Notes: generated by a model not told the origin, from the sequence alone. Shown: positions 6,505-14,286, counted from the first letter of the stretch. The stretch: 21,157 nt of DNA from Ruminococcus sp. CAG:488 (GCA_000434055.1 HF999621.1:9180-30336), one strand, 5' to 3'. Program-made: numbers and translations.

Positions 6505-7935
6505 TTACACCTTTATTTCAACATTCATTCCGAGAAGATCCTTGTATTTCTCGGTTATCGGCTTAATGAAGTTTTCAACAAACTCCTCGGTCTGCTGAGG
6601 CGCTCTGCCGACGTAAAGCTCGGGCTTCATGATTGCCTTGAGCTGTTCGAGTGTAACGCCGAAGGCGGGGTCGTTTGCGATTCTTTCAAGAAGATCGTTT
6701 TCGCCGCCGTCCTGCTTTACTATTTTTCCTGCCGCCATGGAGTGAACACGGATTTTTTCGTGAAGCTCCTGACGGTCGCCGCCGCGCTTAACGGCTTCCA
6801 TCATAATGTTTTCCGTTGCCATAAACGGAAGCTCCGCCATGAGATGCTTTTCGATCATCTTTGGATAAACAACAAGACCGTCGGTTACGTTGATATAAAT
6901 CTCGAGAATGGCATCGGTTGCAAGGAAAGCCTCGGCAATGCTGATTCTCTTGTTTGCGGAATCGTCAAGTGTGCGCTCAAACCACTGAGTCGCCGCCGTT
7001 ATAGTCGGGTTCATAACATCAGCCATGACGTAACGTGCAAGTGAAGAAATTCTTTCACTTCTCATCGGGTTGCGCTTGTATGCCATCGCCGAAGAACCGA
7101 TCTGATTTTTCTCAAAAGGCTCCTCAACCTCTTTAAGATGCTGAAGAAGTCGGAGGTCGTTTGTGAATTTTGCCGCCGACTGGGCAATGTTTGAAAGAGC
7201 GAAAAGCACCTGAGTGTCCACTTTTCTTGAATAAGTTTGTCCCGAAACCGGATAAAAATCCTTAAATCCCATTTTATCTGCGATTTTTCTGTCGAGAGCC
7301 TTTACCTTGTCGGTATCGCCCTCAAAAAGATCCATGAAGCTCGCCTGAGTGCCTGTTGTGCCCTTTGAGCCGAGCAGCTTCATCTGAGAGATTTGGAATT
7401 CAAGCTGTTCGTAGTCAAGCAGAAGATCGTTGAGCCAAAGAGACGCTCTTTTGCCGAGCGTTGTCGGCTGAGCCGGCTGAAAATGAGTGAAGCCGAGACA
7501 CGGAAGATCTTTATATTCCAGCGCAAATTTCGAAAGCTTGTCCATAAGATTAACGAGCTTCTTGCGGATAAGCTTCATCGCTTCGGTCATAGTAATAATA
7601 TCGGTGTTGTCACCTACATAGCAGGAGGTTGCACCGAGGTGGATAATTCCCTTTGCCTTAGGGCACTGAACGCCGTAAGCATAGACATGGGACATAACGT
7701 CGTGACGGACGAGCTTTTCTCTCTCGGTCGCAACGTCATAGTTGATGTCCTCGGCATGAGCCTTCAGCTCATCAATCTGCTCTTGAGTTATATTCAGTCC
7801 AAGCTCCATTTCGCTCTCTGCAAGTGCGATCCACAGTCTGCGCCATGTTTTGAACTTGAAATCGGGTGAAAAGAGATACTGCATCTCCTTGCTTGCGTAA
7901 CGTGAATTAAGCGGGGTCTCGTAAGTGTTTTTCAT
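6505..7935 (-). CDS. purB: Adenylosuccinate lyase
   Basis: Cleaves SAICAR to AICAR and adenylosuccinate to AMP in purine synthesis. The 476 residues match the usual length of the long form. It has the fumarase-superfamily motifs: HLGATSCYVGDNTD (99-112), GFTHFQPAQPTT (148-159, with His151 as likely catalytic base) and the flexible signature loop GSSAMAYKRNP (280-290). A GAGG site lies about 9 nt before the ATG. It is the first gene of an operon with gtrA and a glycosyltransferase. No purine riboswitch or other structure fits in the roughly 25-nt leader. Confidence 0.96.
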   Translation of the reverse strand: MKNTYETPLNSRYASKEMQYLFSPDFKFKTWRRLWIALAESEMELGLNITQEQIDELKAHAEDINYDVATEREKLVRHDVMSHVYAYGVQCPKAKGIIHLGATSCYVGDNTDIITMTEAMKLIRKKLVNLMDKLSKFALEYKDLPCLGFTHFQPAQPTTLGKRASLWLNDLLLDYEQLEFQISQMKLLGSKGTTGTQASFMDLFEGDTDKVKALDRKIADKMGFKDFYPVSGQTYSRKVDTQVLFALSNIAQSAAKFTNDLRLLQHLKEVEEPFEKNQIGSSAMAYKRNPMRSERISSLARYVMADVMNPTITAATQWFERTLDDSANKRISIAEAFLATDAILEIYINVTDGLVVYPKMIEKHLMAELPFMATENIMMEAVKRGGDRQELHEKIRVHSMAAGKIVKQDGGENDLLERIANDPAFGVTLEQLKAIMKPELYVGRAPQQTEEFVENFIKPITEKYKDLLGMNVEIKV

Positions 7936-7966
7936 AATATAATCCTCGATTCAACAATATAGGGTA

Positions 7967-7995
7967 ATTATAATACCTTTAAACCAAAGTGTCAA
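7967..7995 (-). promoter_or_regulatory. Promoter for purB operon
   Basis: Perfect minus-strand consensus: TTGACA (7990-7995), 17-bp spacer, TATAAT (7967-7972). Confidence 0.85.
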
Positions 7996-8010
7996 GCAAG
8001 GAAATCACTC

Positions 8011-8040
8011 TTGACATAACTGTTACACTCGGGCTATAAT
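8011..8040 (+). promoter_or_regulatory. Promoter for C_GCAxxG_C_C protein and mrp
   Basis: TTGACA (8011-8016), 18-bp spacer, TATAAT (8035-8040). The in-frame ATG at 8039 lies inside this -10 box, which rules it out as the translation start. Transcription from about 8047 leaves a leader of about 16 nt that holds the AAGGAAG site. Confidence 0.82.
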
Positions 8041-8062
8041 GGATGAAAAGGAAGTGTTTGTA

Positions 8063-8509
8063 ATGTCTGAAAGAAGTGAAAAGGCTGTTGAGCTTTTCAA
8101 AAGCGGCTACAATTGCTCTCAAGCGGTTTTTGCCGCATATGCCGACCTGTTCGGCTTTGATGAGGATACCGCGCTGAAGGTGTCGGCAGGTCTCGGCGGC
8201 GGAGTGGGTCGCTCCCGTGAGGTTTGCGGAACGGTTTCTGCGGCGGCAATGCTCATCGGCATGAAATACGGCGCAACGGACGGCGATGACACGGAGGGCA
8301 AAAAGCTCTGCTACTATAAGGTTCAGGAGTTTATCGCAGAATTCAAAAAGGTTAATCCATCAATCGTTTGCCGTGAGCTTCTCGGACTTTCAAAGGGTGA
8401 AAACTCTCAGCCGAAACCCGATGAGCGTAACGAACACTATTACAAAAAACGCCCCTGCGTTCAGCTTGTTGAAGACAGCGCACTGGCTTTGGAAAAGATA
8501 TTGTTTTAA
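8063..8509 (+). CDS. C_GCAxxG_C_C family redox-type protein
   Basis: 148-residue protein of the family named for spaced cysteines, thought to bind a metal or act in redox chemistry. Its biochemical role is not settled. Visible marks are GYNCSQAV near residue 20, AGLGGGVGRSREVCGTVSAAAMLIG (the C-G-C-A-x-x-G region, here with a Thr replacing the second Cys), VCRELLG near 110 and a late RPCVQLVEDSA. The ATG at 8063 is chosen because it has AAGGAAG upstream and because the earlier ATG lies in the -10 box. The mrp ribosome site overlaps this stop codon, so the two are cotranscribed. This suggests a shared role in Fe-S or redox metabolism. Confidence 0.85.
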   Translation: MSERSEKAVELFKSGYNCSQAVFAAYADLFGFDEDTALKVSAGLGGGVGRSREVCGTVSAAAMLIGMKYGATDGDDTEGKKLCYYKVQEFIAEFKKVNPSIVCRELLGLSKGENSQPKPDERNEHYYKKRPCVQLVEDSALALEKILF

Positions 8510-8522
8510 GGAGATGTTTTAA

Positions 8523-9338
8523 ATGGGATGCAGCGGAGATTGCTCAAGCTGTTCTTCAAGCTGTGAAAAAAAGGATCTTCATGTTCCTTGCAACGAATAC
8601 AGCGACGTAAAAAAGGTTATCGGAGTTGTCAGCGGCAAGGGCGGAGTAGGAAAGTCGCTTGTGACCTCGATGCTCACAACGGCAATGCAGGTCAAGGGCA
8701 ACGCCTGCGGAATTCTTGATGCGGACATAACGGGTCCGTCGATTCCTAAGGCATTCGGTCTGAAAGGACCTGCAATGCAGAATGAAATGGGACTTATTCC
8801 GGCAAAGACAAAGACAGGAATCGAGGTCATGTCAATCAACCTGCTTCTTGATAAAGAGGATCAGCCGGTCGTTTGGAGAGGACCTGTTATTTCCGGCGTT
8901 ATCCAGCAGTTCTGGAGCGAGGTCTTTTGGGGTGATGTTGATTATATGTTCGTCGATATGCCTCCGGGAACGGGAGATGTTGCGCTGACGGTGTTCCAGT
9001 CGCTTCCCGTTGACGGAATCGTTATCGTTACAACGCCGCAGGATCTTGTTACAATGATTGTTAAGAAAGCCGTCAACATGGCTAATATGATGAATATTCC
9101 GATTCTCGGAATCGTTGAGAATATGAGCTACCTCGAGTGCCCCGACTGCGGAAAGAAGATTTCCGTTTTCGGCGAGAGCAAGCTGGATGAGGTCGCCAAG
9201 GAGCTGAACATCCCCGTACTTGCAAAGCTTCCGATTAAGAGCGAAATTGCTTCCCTGGTCGATAAGGGTGCTGTTGAGCTTGCCGAAATCAAAGAGCTTT
9301 ATGATGCGGCGGATAAGATTAAGGAAATGCTGAAATAA
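8523..9338 (+). CDS. Mrp/Nbp35-type Fe-S cluster carrier ATPase
   Basis: 271-residue deviant Walker A P-loop ATPase that scaffolds or delivers Fe-S clusters. The N-terminus has an Nbp35-like cysteine set (C3, C7, C10, C14, C23). The deviant Walker A GKGGVGKS is at 38-45, followed by DADITGPSIPK and FVDMPPGTGD. The CPDC pair at 206-209 is the CxxC that binds the bridging cluster. AAGGAG (8508-8513), overlapping the previous stop, sets the start. It follows the C_GCAxxG_C_C gene and ends at a terminator. Proteobacterial Mrp/ApbC has an extra N-terminal domain that is absent here; this is the short form common in anaerobes and archaea. Confidence 0.93.
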   Translation: MGCSGDCSSCSSSCEKKDLHVPCNEYSDVKKVIGVVSGKGGVGKSLVTSMLTTAMQVKGNACGILDADITGPSIPKAFGLKGPAMQNEMGLIPAKTKTGIEVMSINLLLDKEDQPVVWRGPVISGVIQQFWSEVFWGDVDYMFVDMPPGTGDVALTVFQSLPVDGIVIVTTPQDLVTMIVKKAVNMANMMNIPILGIVENMSYLECPDCGKKISVFGESKLDEVAKELNIPVLAKLPIKSEIASLVDKGAVELAEIKELYDAADKIKEMLK

Positions 9339-9343
9339 AAATC

Positions 9344-9371
9344 AGAGCTGTCGTTTTGCGGCAGCTCTTTT
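9344..9371 (+). terminator. Terminator after mrp-like gene
   Basis: Stem AGAGCTGTCG / CGGCAGCTCT (10 bp, one G-T pair), TTTTG loop, short T run. It begins 5 nt after the stop. Confidence 0.8.
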
Positions 9372-9390
9372 GCTTAACCGGCACAAATAA

Positions 9391-9416
9391 CCCCGACACT
9401 CAATTGAATGTCGGGG
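9391..9416 (-). terminator. Palindromic terminator for the secreted hydrolase
   Basis: CCCCGACA / TGTCGGGG around the palindrome TCAATTGA. On the minus strand it lies 18 nt past the hydrolase stop and is followed by TTATTTG. The T tract is weak; it could serve both strands. Confidence 0.6.
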
Positions 9417-9434
9417 ATAAATTATATGTGCGGT

Positions 9435-11258
9435 TTATGCGGGTTTTGCCTCGCCGAAGCCTCTCGGTCCGAACAGGTAATAAAGCAATTCGCTTGTTGT
9501 TTTGCAAGCAAAGAGAAGAAACTCGTCCTTGGTTGTATCTTTCTTTTCATAGACACCAATCTCAACAAGAGCGTTGTAAAGCTCCTCCTCAGCGGCTTCC
9601 TCCTCGCCCTCAACAACTATCGTTGTGGCAAGTATCGCCTTTGCGTCGGCAAGTGCATTGGTGAGTCTCTCCGCCTCCTCGGGGGAGAGCGTTGAAAGGT
9701 CAACCTTTTCCGCCTCGGCAATGTATTTTTTAAGGTCTCTGGTGTTTCTGTGTCTGTTGAACTGAGGATATTCAACCGTTGTGAAAACGTCCATATCCTT
9801 AACGAGCAGCAGCTCCATGGCAAGCGAAATTACAACATCGTTTCTCGCAAGCTTCTCGTGATCCTGATTGCCGAAAAACCATGTCGTGTACGGGAATGCA
9901 CACGTTGAAGCGTCAACCTGGCCGTCCGGCGACATAAAGTTTGTGCCCTGATACTCTTTTTGTGTGTAACCCTTCGGGAACTTTTCGTTGACCTTGCTGA
10001 ACGTTGCGCCGAGTGAGGTTGATGCGGAATGAATTATCTTGTCCGAATTTGAATCGGAATCAATAAGGCTGTAAAGCTCAAGTCCGTAGCCGCTGATGTC
10101 ATATATTTTAACTCCGTTTGCGGCATAGTTTTTGAGGTTCTTTATATAATTGACCTGTGCATTGTGGAACCTTTCAACGTCGTTAGCAAACTTTGTTCCT
10201 TTAACAAGATACTTTGCGGCAAGCTCGTCATACATTGACGACGGAACAAGACCCCACATTGTTGTAACTCTTGCGAGAGCCGAGTCGGCAAGACCCGACG
10301 CTACTCCGTCAATAAATCCGATTACAACATTTTTCGGTAAAACTCTGATGGCAATATTGATCAGCCAACCCGTGTAGGAATCCACGCCGCAGAGCTTTGT
10401 GAACATATTTCTGTAAAGGCCTTCGTCGCTGTAATCAAGCTGACCGAGCATGATTTTGCCGACAATTTCAGAGCCGTCTGCGGCAGGAACGACAAGGACG
10501 ATCTTATTGATATCCTCACCCTGCGGATGCTCGCCGACATATGCAACGGAAACCGCACCGCCGAGGCTGATCGGGAGAAGGTTGACCTTGTCCTTGCCTG
10601 TATCCTTCTTTGCTTTTTCAATGAGCCTTTCAAGATTATCGACAATCTCATACATATCGCCGAATGAATTGTATGCGAAATAATAGAGATTCTCCTCGCC
10701 GACTACGTCGGTATAGCCCTTAATCGGAACATGGTCGTAAATCGTTTCTTTTTCTTCCTCCGTGCACTCGGCAACCGAACGATTGCCGTAATTCTCAACA
10801 CGGAAATCATTCTTCGGAGTGCCGTCCTCGTTATATGCGATATATTCCAGTGCATCGTAAACGGCATTATAGGCTGTTTTCGAAAGGCCGCAGTCCTTCT
10901 GAGTTATAAGAGAAAGAATAATCGGAACGATAAGCTTGATAACAAGCTCGGGAACGTAGAAATAAAGAGGCCAACCGGTAATTTTTTTGCCGTCGGGATC
11001 TACAGCATCGTTGCCTTCCCCGTCAAGCATAAAGGTCTTTGCCTGACCGATTCCGTGAATAAGGATCGTCGGATAAACCTCGTCCTTTTCAAGCTCATCA
11101 ACGTGCTTGCTGTTGAGCAATACATCAGTTGCGCTCTCAACGCTGCTGACTTGAGTTATGATATCCCCGTCAACAGCAACTGCGGTAACCGCACAGGATG
11201 AGACAGAAATGACAACAGTCAGAATGATTGAAATAATCTTTTTCTCTAAGCTATGCAT
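9435..11258 (-). CDS. Secreted alpha/beta hydrolase (lipase/esterase-like) with FIVAR-like domain
   Basis: 607-residue exported protein with a signal peptide over about residues 1-28 (KKIISIILTVVISVSS...AVTAVAV). The hydrolase fold is indicated by HGIGQ (68-72, oxyanion region) and a nucleophile elbow LLPISLGGAVSVAYV with Ser231. The elbow reads P-x-S-x-G, not G-x-S-x-G. The fold resembles lecithin:cholesterol acyltransferase or triacylglycerol lipase-like proteins. Near the C-terminus, LKKYIAEAEKVDLSTLSPEEA and LTNALADAKAILA resemble one FIVAR repeat, a surface-protein module. It starts 6 nt after the dockerin gene stop, with GAGG upstream. The substrate is unknown; a lipid or ester is inferred. 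Confidence 0.7.
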   Translation of the reverse strand: MHSLEKKIISIILTVVISVSSCAVTAVAVDGDIITQVSSVESATDVLLNSKHVDELEKDEVYPTILIHGIGQAKTFMLDGEGNDAVDPDGKKITGWPLYFYVPELVIKLIVPIILSLITQKDCGLSKTAYNAVYDALEYIAYNEDGTPKNDFRVENYGNRSVAECTEEEKETIYDHVPIKGYTDVVGEENLYYFAYNSFGDMYEIVDNLERLIEKAKKDTGKDKVNLLPISLGGAVSVAYVGEHPQGEDINKIVLVVPAADGSEIVGKIMLGQLDYSDEGLYRNMFTKLCGVDSYTGWLINIAIRVLPKNVVIGFIDGVASGLADSALARVTTMWGLVPSSMYDELAAKYLVKGTKFANDVERFHNAQVNYIKNLKNYAANGVKIYDISGYGLELYSLIDSDSNSDKIIHSASTSLGATFSKVNEKFPKGYTQKEYQGTNFMSPDGQVDASTCAFPYTTWFFGNQDHEKLARNDVVISLAMELLLVKDMDVFTTVEYPQFNRHRNTRDLKKYIAEAEKVDLSTLSPEEAERLTNALADAKAILATTIVVEGEEEAAEEELYNALVEIGVYEKKDTTKDEFLLFACKTTSELLYYLFGPRGFGEAKPA

Positions 11259-11264
11259 AAAAAT

Positions 11265-11987
11265 TTACCTCACTGTTAAATTTGTAAGCGCTATATTATC
11301 TTCGGCTGTAAAAATGAATCCGCAGGTTGCGGTTTCTCCGGCAGCGATCTCCTCCCCGCCGAGGGTTATGCTCTGTTCCTCAACAAAGGAATTGCAATCC
11401 CAGCTTTTGGTCAGTGAAATAATTTCTTTATCAAAAGCGACATCCGCTTTCCAAGAATCCGAGTCTGTGTCCGAGTCGTTGCGTACGGTCAGGTTGACCT
11501 GATAGGAATGGGTTCCGTCATTGTTGTCCCATTCGTTGACTATCTGCACCGTTGAGGTGAAGCTGCCGCCTTTAACGGTTCTCTTGCTCCTGTACGAGCC
11601 GTTAAGCAGCATCTCTTTCTCCTCATCATACGGTATTGACGAAATATCGCCGATCGAATATCTGAGTATCAGAAGCGCATCAAGCGAATTGACATCACCG
11701 TCAAGATTTACGTCGGAATTCTTAATCTGATTGGAGAAAAGGTTCTCTTGATTTACCAGGTATTTTATAACGAGCGTTGCATCGGCAGGATCGATCTTTC
11801 CGTCTCCGTTTACATCACCCACGGCGCAATTGGCATATGACTCGTTTGTAACTCTTGTTGTAAAATGAATAATTACGGCAAGAGCCGAGAACAGAACTGC
11901 CAATGACAACAGAATTATTATTATTTTCTTAGTGTTAAGTTTTTTCTTCTTTCGCTTTTTGACTACAGGTGTGTTTACAGGGTCCAT
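11265..11987 (-). CDS. Membrane-anchored dockerin protein with CBM2-like domain
   Basis: 240-residue protein. A Lys/Arg-rich N-terminus is followed by one membrane segment (about 22-42) without an obvious cleavage site, so it is probably anchored. A type I dockerin occupies residues 55-115 with two calcium loops: D58-x-N60-x-D62-G63 with D69, and D92-x-N94-x-D96-G97 with D103. The C-terminal 110 residues (SYQVNLTVRND, SWKADVAFDKEI, SWDCNSF, IAAGETATCGFIF) resemble a family 2-type carbohydrate-binding module. An ATG at 11993 directly abuts AGAGG; the ATG at 11987 has 6-nt spacing and is preferred. It is cotranscribed with the hydrolase. It suggests a cohesin-bearing partner elsewhere. Confidence 0.8.
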   Translation of the reverse strand: MDPVNTPVVKKRKKKKLNTKKIIIILLSLAVLFSALAVIIHFTTRVTNESYANCAVGDVNGDGKIDPADATLVIKYLVNQENLFSNQIKNSDVNLDGDVNSLDALLILRYSIGDISSIPYDEEKEMLLNGSYRSKRTVKGGSFTSTVQIVNEWDNNDGTHSYQVNLTVRNDSDTDSDSWKADVAFDKEIISLTKSWDCNSFVEEQSITLGGEEIAAGETATCGFIFTAEDNIALTNLTVR

Positions 11988-12014
11988 AATCATCCTCTTT
12001 TTTCATTTTTCTCC

Positions 12015-12043
12015 ATTATATCAAACATAGAAATTTATTTCAA
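12015..12043 (-). promoter_or_regulatory. Promoter for dockerin-hydrolase operon
   Basis: Minus-strand TTGAAA (12038-12043), 17-bp spacer, TATAAT (12015-12020), 27 nt upstream of the start. Confidence 0.8.
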
Positions 12044-12099
12044 CAATTTTAAAAAATATAACGTATTTTTTATGAATAAAAGCAAGGTTATGTCTAAAT

Positions 12100-12190
12100 A
12101 AACCTTGTGCCGTGTATCCGAAACGGCTCCATGGACGACTGAAGAGGATTGAACCTGATGCAAAGGGTTAATACCCGTTGCTATGAACAA
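12100..12190 (+). ncRNA. Possible degenerate TPP-riboswitch-like RNA
   Basis: The order of elements recalls a TPP aptamer: GTGCC...GGCT flanking a hairpin (GCCGT/ACGGC, 12109-12127), CTGAAGA, TTGAACCTGAT (12149-12159), a GGGT-TAAT-ACCC hairpin and a closing TATGAAC. The aptamer's usual GGGGTGCC and GCTGAGA are not intact, and no thiamine gene is adjacent. The typA promoter lies 75 nt downstream. It may be a decayed riboswitch, an orphan RNA or coincidence. Confidence 0.3.
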
Positions 12191-12265
12191 TTCTATTCGG
12201 CTAAATACGTCAGCTATACAATTTTTGTTTTTGAAAATCTTAAATAAAAATGTAAGTGATAAAAC

Positions 12266-12294
12266 TTGACTACCGACCGATAATATATTAAAAT
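12266..12294 (+). promoter_or_regulatory. Promoter for typA
   Basis: TTGACT (12266-12271), 17-bp spacer, TAAAAT (12289-12294). The predicted start is near 12301, giving a leader of about 100 nt. Confidence 0.7.
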
Positions 12295-12318
12295 ATAATA
12301 ATCAATAAATATACAAAA

Positions 12319-12380
12319 GTGGCTCGAATTTTTGCAAAATCGACACATCTCATGCGGGACTTTGCAAGAACTCGAACCAC
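12319..12380 (+). promoter_or_regulatory. Long hairpin in the typA 5' leader
   Basis: GTGGCTCGAATTTTTGCAAA (12319-12338) pairs with TTTGCAAGAACTCGAACCAC (12361-12380). There are 17 Watson-Crick pairs, one G-T pair and two A-C mismatches, closing a 22-nt loop. It begins about 18 nt after the predicted transcription start and ends 10 nt before the ribosome site. There is no T run, so it is not a terminator. The role is unknown. Confidence 0.6.
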
Positions 12381-12401
12381 AGGATAATGAAAGGTGATAC
12401 T

Positions 12402-14222
12402 ATGTCAAAAAGAGAAAATCTCAGAAACGTTGCCATCATTGCTCACGTTGACCACGGCAAGACGACATTGGTTGACGAGCTTCTGAAGCAAAGCGGAACG
12501 TTCCGTGAGAACGAGCAGGTTCAGGAAAGAGTCATGGACTCAAACGACCTTGAACGGGAGCGTGGAATTACAATTCTTTCAAAGAATACGGCAGTTCACT
12601 ACAAGAACACAAAGATAAACATCGTCGATACTCCGGGTCATGCCGATTTCGGCGGCGAGGTTGAACGAATTCTTACTATGGTTGACGGAGTTCTTCTCCT
12701 CGTTGATGCATTTGAGGGCTGTATGCCGCAGACAAGATTCGTTCTTAAAAAGGCGCTCAATCTCAAGAAAAAAGTTCTTGTTGTCGTCAATAAAATCGAC
12801 CGTCCCGGTGCAAGGCCCTCCGAGGTTATCGACGAAGTGCTTGACCTCTTTATCGAGCTCGGCGCAGATGAAGATCAGATTGAATTCCCCGTTGTTTACG
12901 CTTCGGCAAAGGACGGCTATTCATCGCTTGATCCTGACGTTCGTGAGGGCGATATGAGACCGCTTCTTGACGCTATTCTTGAGCATATCAGCGCTCCCGA
13001 CGGTGATATTGACGGCCCGCTTCAGATTCTTTTCTCCAGCCTCGATTATGATGATTATATCGGCAGAATCGGCGTCGGCAGAGTTGAAAGAGGAAAGATT
13101 CTCCGTGGAGAAAATGTTGTTCTCTGCAAACAGGACGGCAAACAGGAAAACGTTAAAATTTCTCGTCTTTACCAGTTTGAGGGCCTTAAAAGAGTTGAGG
13201 TCGACAGCGCAATGATGGGTGATATCGTTTGCGTTTCGGGCATTGCAGATCTCAATATCGGTGAAACGGCTTGTGACCCCGAATGTATTGAGCCGCTGCC
13301 GTTCGTTAAAATCGACGAGCCGACAATTTCAATGAACTTTATCGTTAATGACAGCCCCTTCGCAGGACGTGAGGGCAAGTTTGTCACATCAAGAAATCTT
13401 CGTGACCGCCTTTTCAAAGAGGTTGAAACGAACGTCAGCATGAGGGTCGAGGAGACGGATTCAACCGATACATTCAAAGTTTCGGGCAGAGGTGAGCTTC
13501 ACCTTTCAATTCTTATCGAAACAATGCGCCGTCAGGGCTACGAATTCCAGGTTTCACGCCCCGAGGTTATCTATAAAACAATCAACGGCCAGCTTTGCGA
13601 ACCAATTGAGCTTCTCATCATTGAGGTTCCCGAACAGTATGTCGGCTCCGTTATCGAAAAACTCGGCTCACGCAAGGGCGAGCTTGAGAACATGGGCTCA
13701 AGGAACGGCGGAGCAACTCACCTTGAATTCAAGATCCCCGCAAGAGGCCTTATCGGCTACCGTTCGGAGTTCATGACCGACACCAACGGCAACGGCATTA
13801 TGAATCAGCTCTTTGCGGGATACGAGCCGTACAAGGGTGATATTCAAACCAGAGAACGCGGCTCGATCGTCGTTCATGAAACAGGCACCAGCACGGGCTA
13901 CGGCCTTTTCAACACTCAGGACAGAGGCCGTTTGTTTATCGGACCGGGCGTTGAGGTCTATGAAGGCATGATCGTCGGTGAATGTTCGAGAAACGAGGAT
14001 ATCGTTTGCAATGTTTGCAAGAAAAAGCAGATGACGAATACCCGTGCCGCCGGAAGCGACGATGCGCTTCGCCTTGTTCCCCATTCGACGCTCAGCCTTG
14101 AGCAGTCAATGGAATTCATCAAGGATGATGAGCTTCTTGAGGTTACTCCCGAATCGCTCAGACTTCGTAAGCGTGTTCTTTCAAAGGAACAGCGCATGAA
14201 GCAGATGTTCAGAAAGAAATAA
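12402..14222 (+). CDS. typA: Ribosome-associated translational GTPase TypA/BipA
   Basis: 606-residue EF-G-like GTPase that binds the 70S ribosome and aids 50S assembly and stress or low-temperature growth. It has G1 AHVDHGKTT (14-22), the RGITI switch region, DTPGH, NKID and SAKDG, then EF-Tu domain 2, an EF-G domain III-like part (RGELHLSILIETMRR), domain V and the TypA-specific C-terminal domain (TNTRAAGSDDA, then SLRLRKR). An in-frame ATG at 12387 has no clear ribosome site. The ATG at 12402 follows AAAGGTG and gives the usual MSKRENLRN start. No terminator follows; read-through toward ribF across the inserted repeat is possible. Confidence 0.96.
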   Translation: MSKRENLRNVAIIAHVDHGKTTLVDELLKQSGTFRENEQVQERVMDSNDLERERGITILSKNTAVHYKNTKINIVDTPGHADFGGEVERILTMVDGVLLLVDAFEGCMPQTRFVLKKALNLKKKVLVVVNKIDRPGARPSEVIDEVLDLFIELGADEDQIEFPVVYASAKDGYSSLDPDVREGDMRPLLDAILEHISAPDGDIDGPLQILFSSLDYDDYIGRIGVGRVERGKILRGENVVLCKQDGKQENVKISRLYQFEGLKRVEVDSAMMGDIVCVSGIADLNIGETACDPECIEPLPFVKIDEPTISMNFIVNDSPFAGREGKFVTSRNLRDRLFKEVETNVSMRVEETDSTDTFKVSGRGELHLSILIETMRRQGYEFQVSRPEVIYKTINGQLCEPIELLIIEVPEQYVGSVIEKLGSRKGELENMGSRNGGATHLEFKIPARGLIGYRSEFMTDTNGNGIMNQLFAGYEPYKGDIQTRERGSIVVHETGTSTGYGLFNTQDRGRLFIGPGVEVYEGMIVGECSRNEDIVCNVCKKKQMTNTRAAGSDDALRLVPHSTLSLEQSMEFIKDDELLEVTPESLRLRKRVLSKEQRMKQMFRKK

Positions 14223-14286
14223 TCGGATATTGCTACAGCAAAGCGACTATTTGAGAATATCTTTGTTAAATAATATTTATCCCATC

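Noticed and set aside
8039..8062. An earlier in-frame ATG for the C_GCAxxG_C_C gene.
   Set aside because: The ATG lies inside the -10 box, so it would not be transcribed; the later ATG at 8063 has a ribosome site.
9391..9416. Palindrome considered as a binding site for a dimeric regulator.
   Set aside because: Its position between two convergent gene ends fits a terminator better than an operator.
12072..12108. CAAGGTT...AACCTTG hairpin near the dockerin promoter, considered as a terminator.
   Set aside because: The 7-bp stem has a long loop and only a weak T stretch on the minus strand, with no gene upstream to terminate.
12146..12163. tRNA-like T-arm (GGTTCAATCC) on the minus strand in the typA upstream region.
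   Set aside because: No D arm, anticodon arm or acceptor stem could be assembled around it.
12158..12247. A 29-codon plus-strand ORF (starting MQRVNTRCYEQ) with AAGAGG about 10 nt upstream, upstream of typA.
   Set aside because: No promoter upstream was convincing, there is no codon run or following attenuator, and it overlaps the TPP-like structure. Chance is likely.
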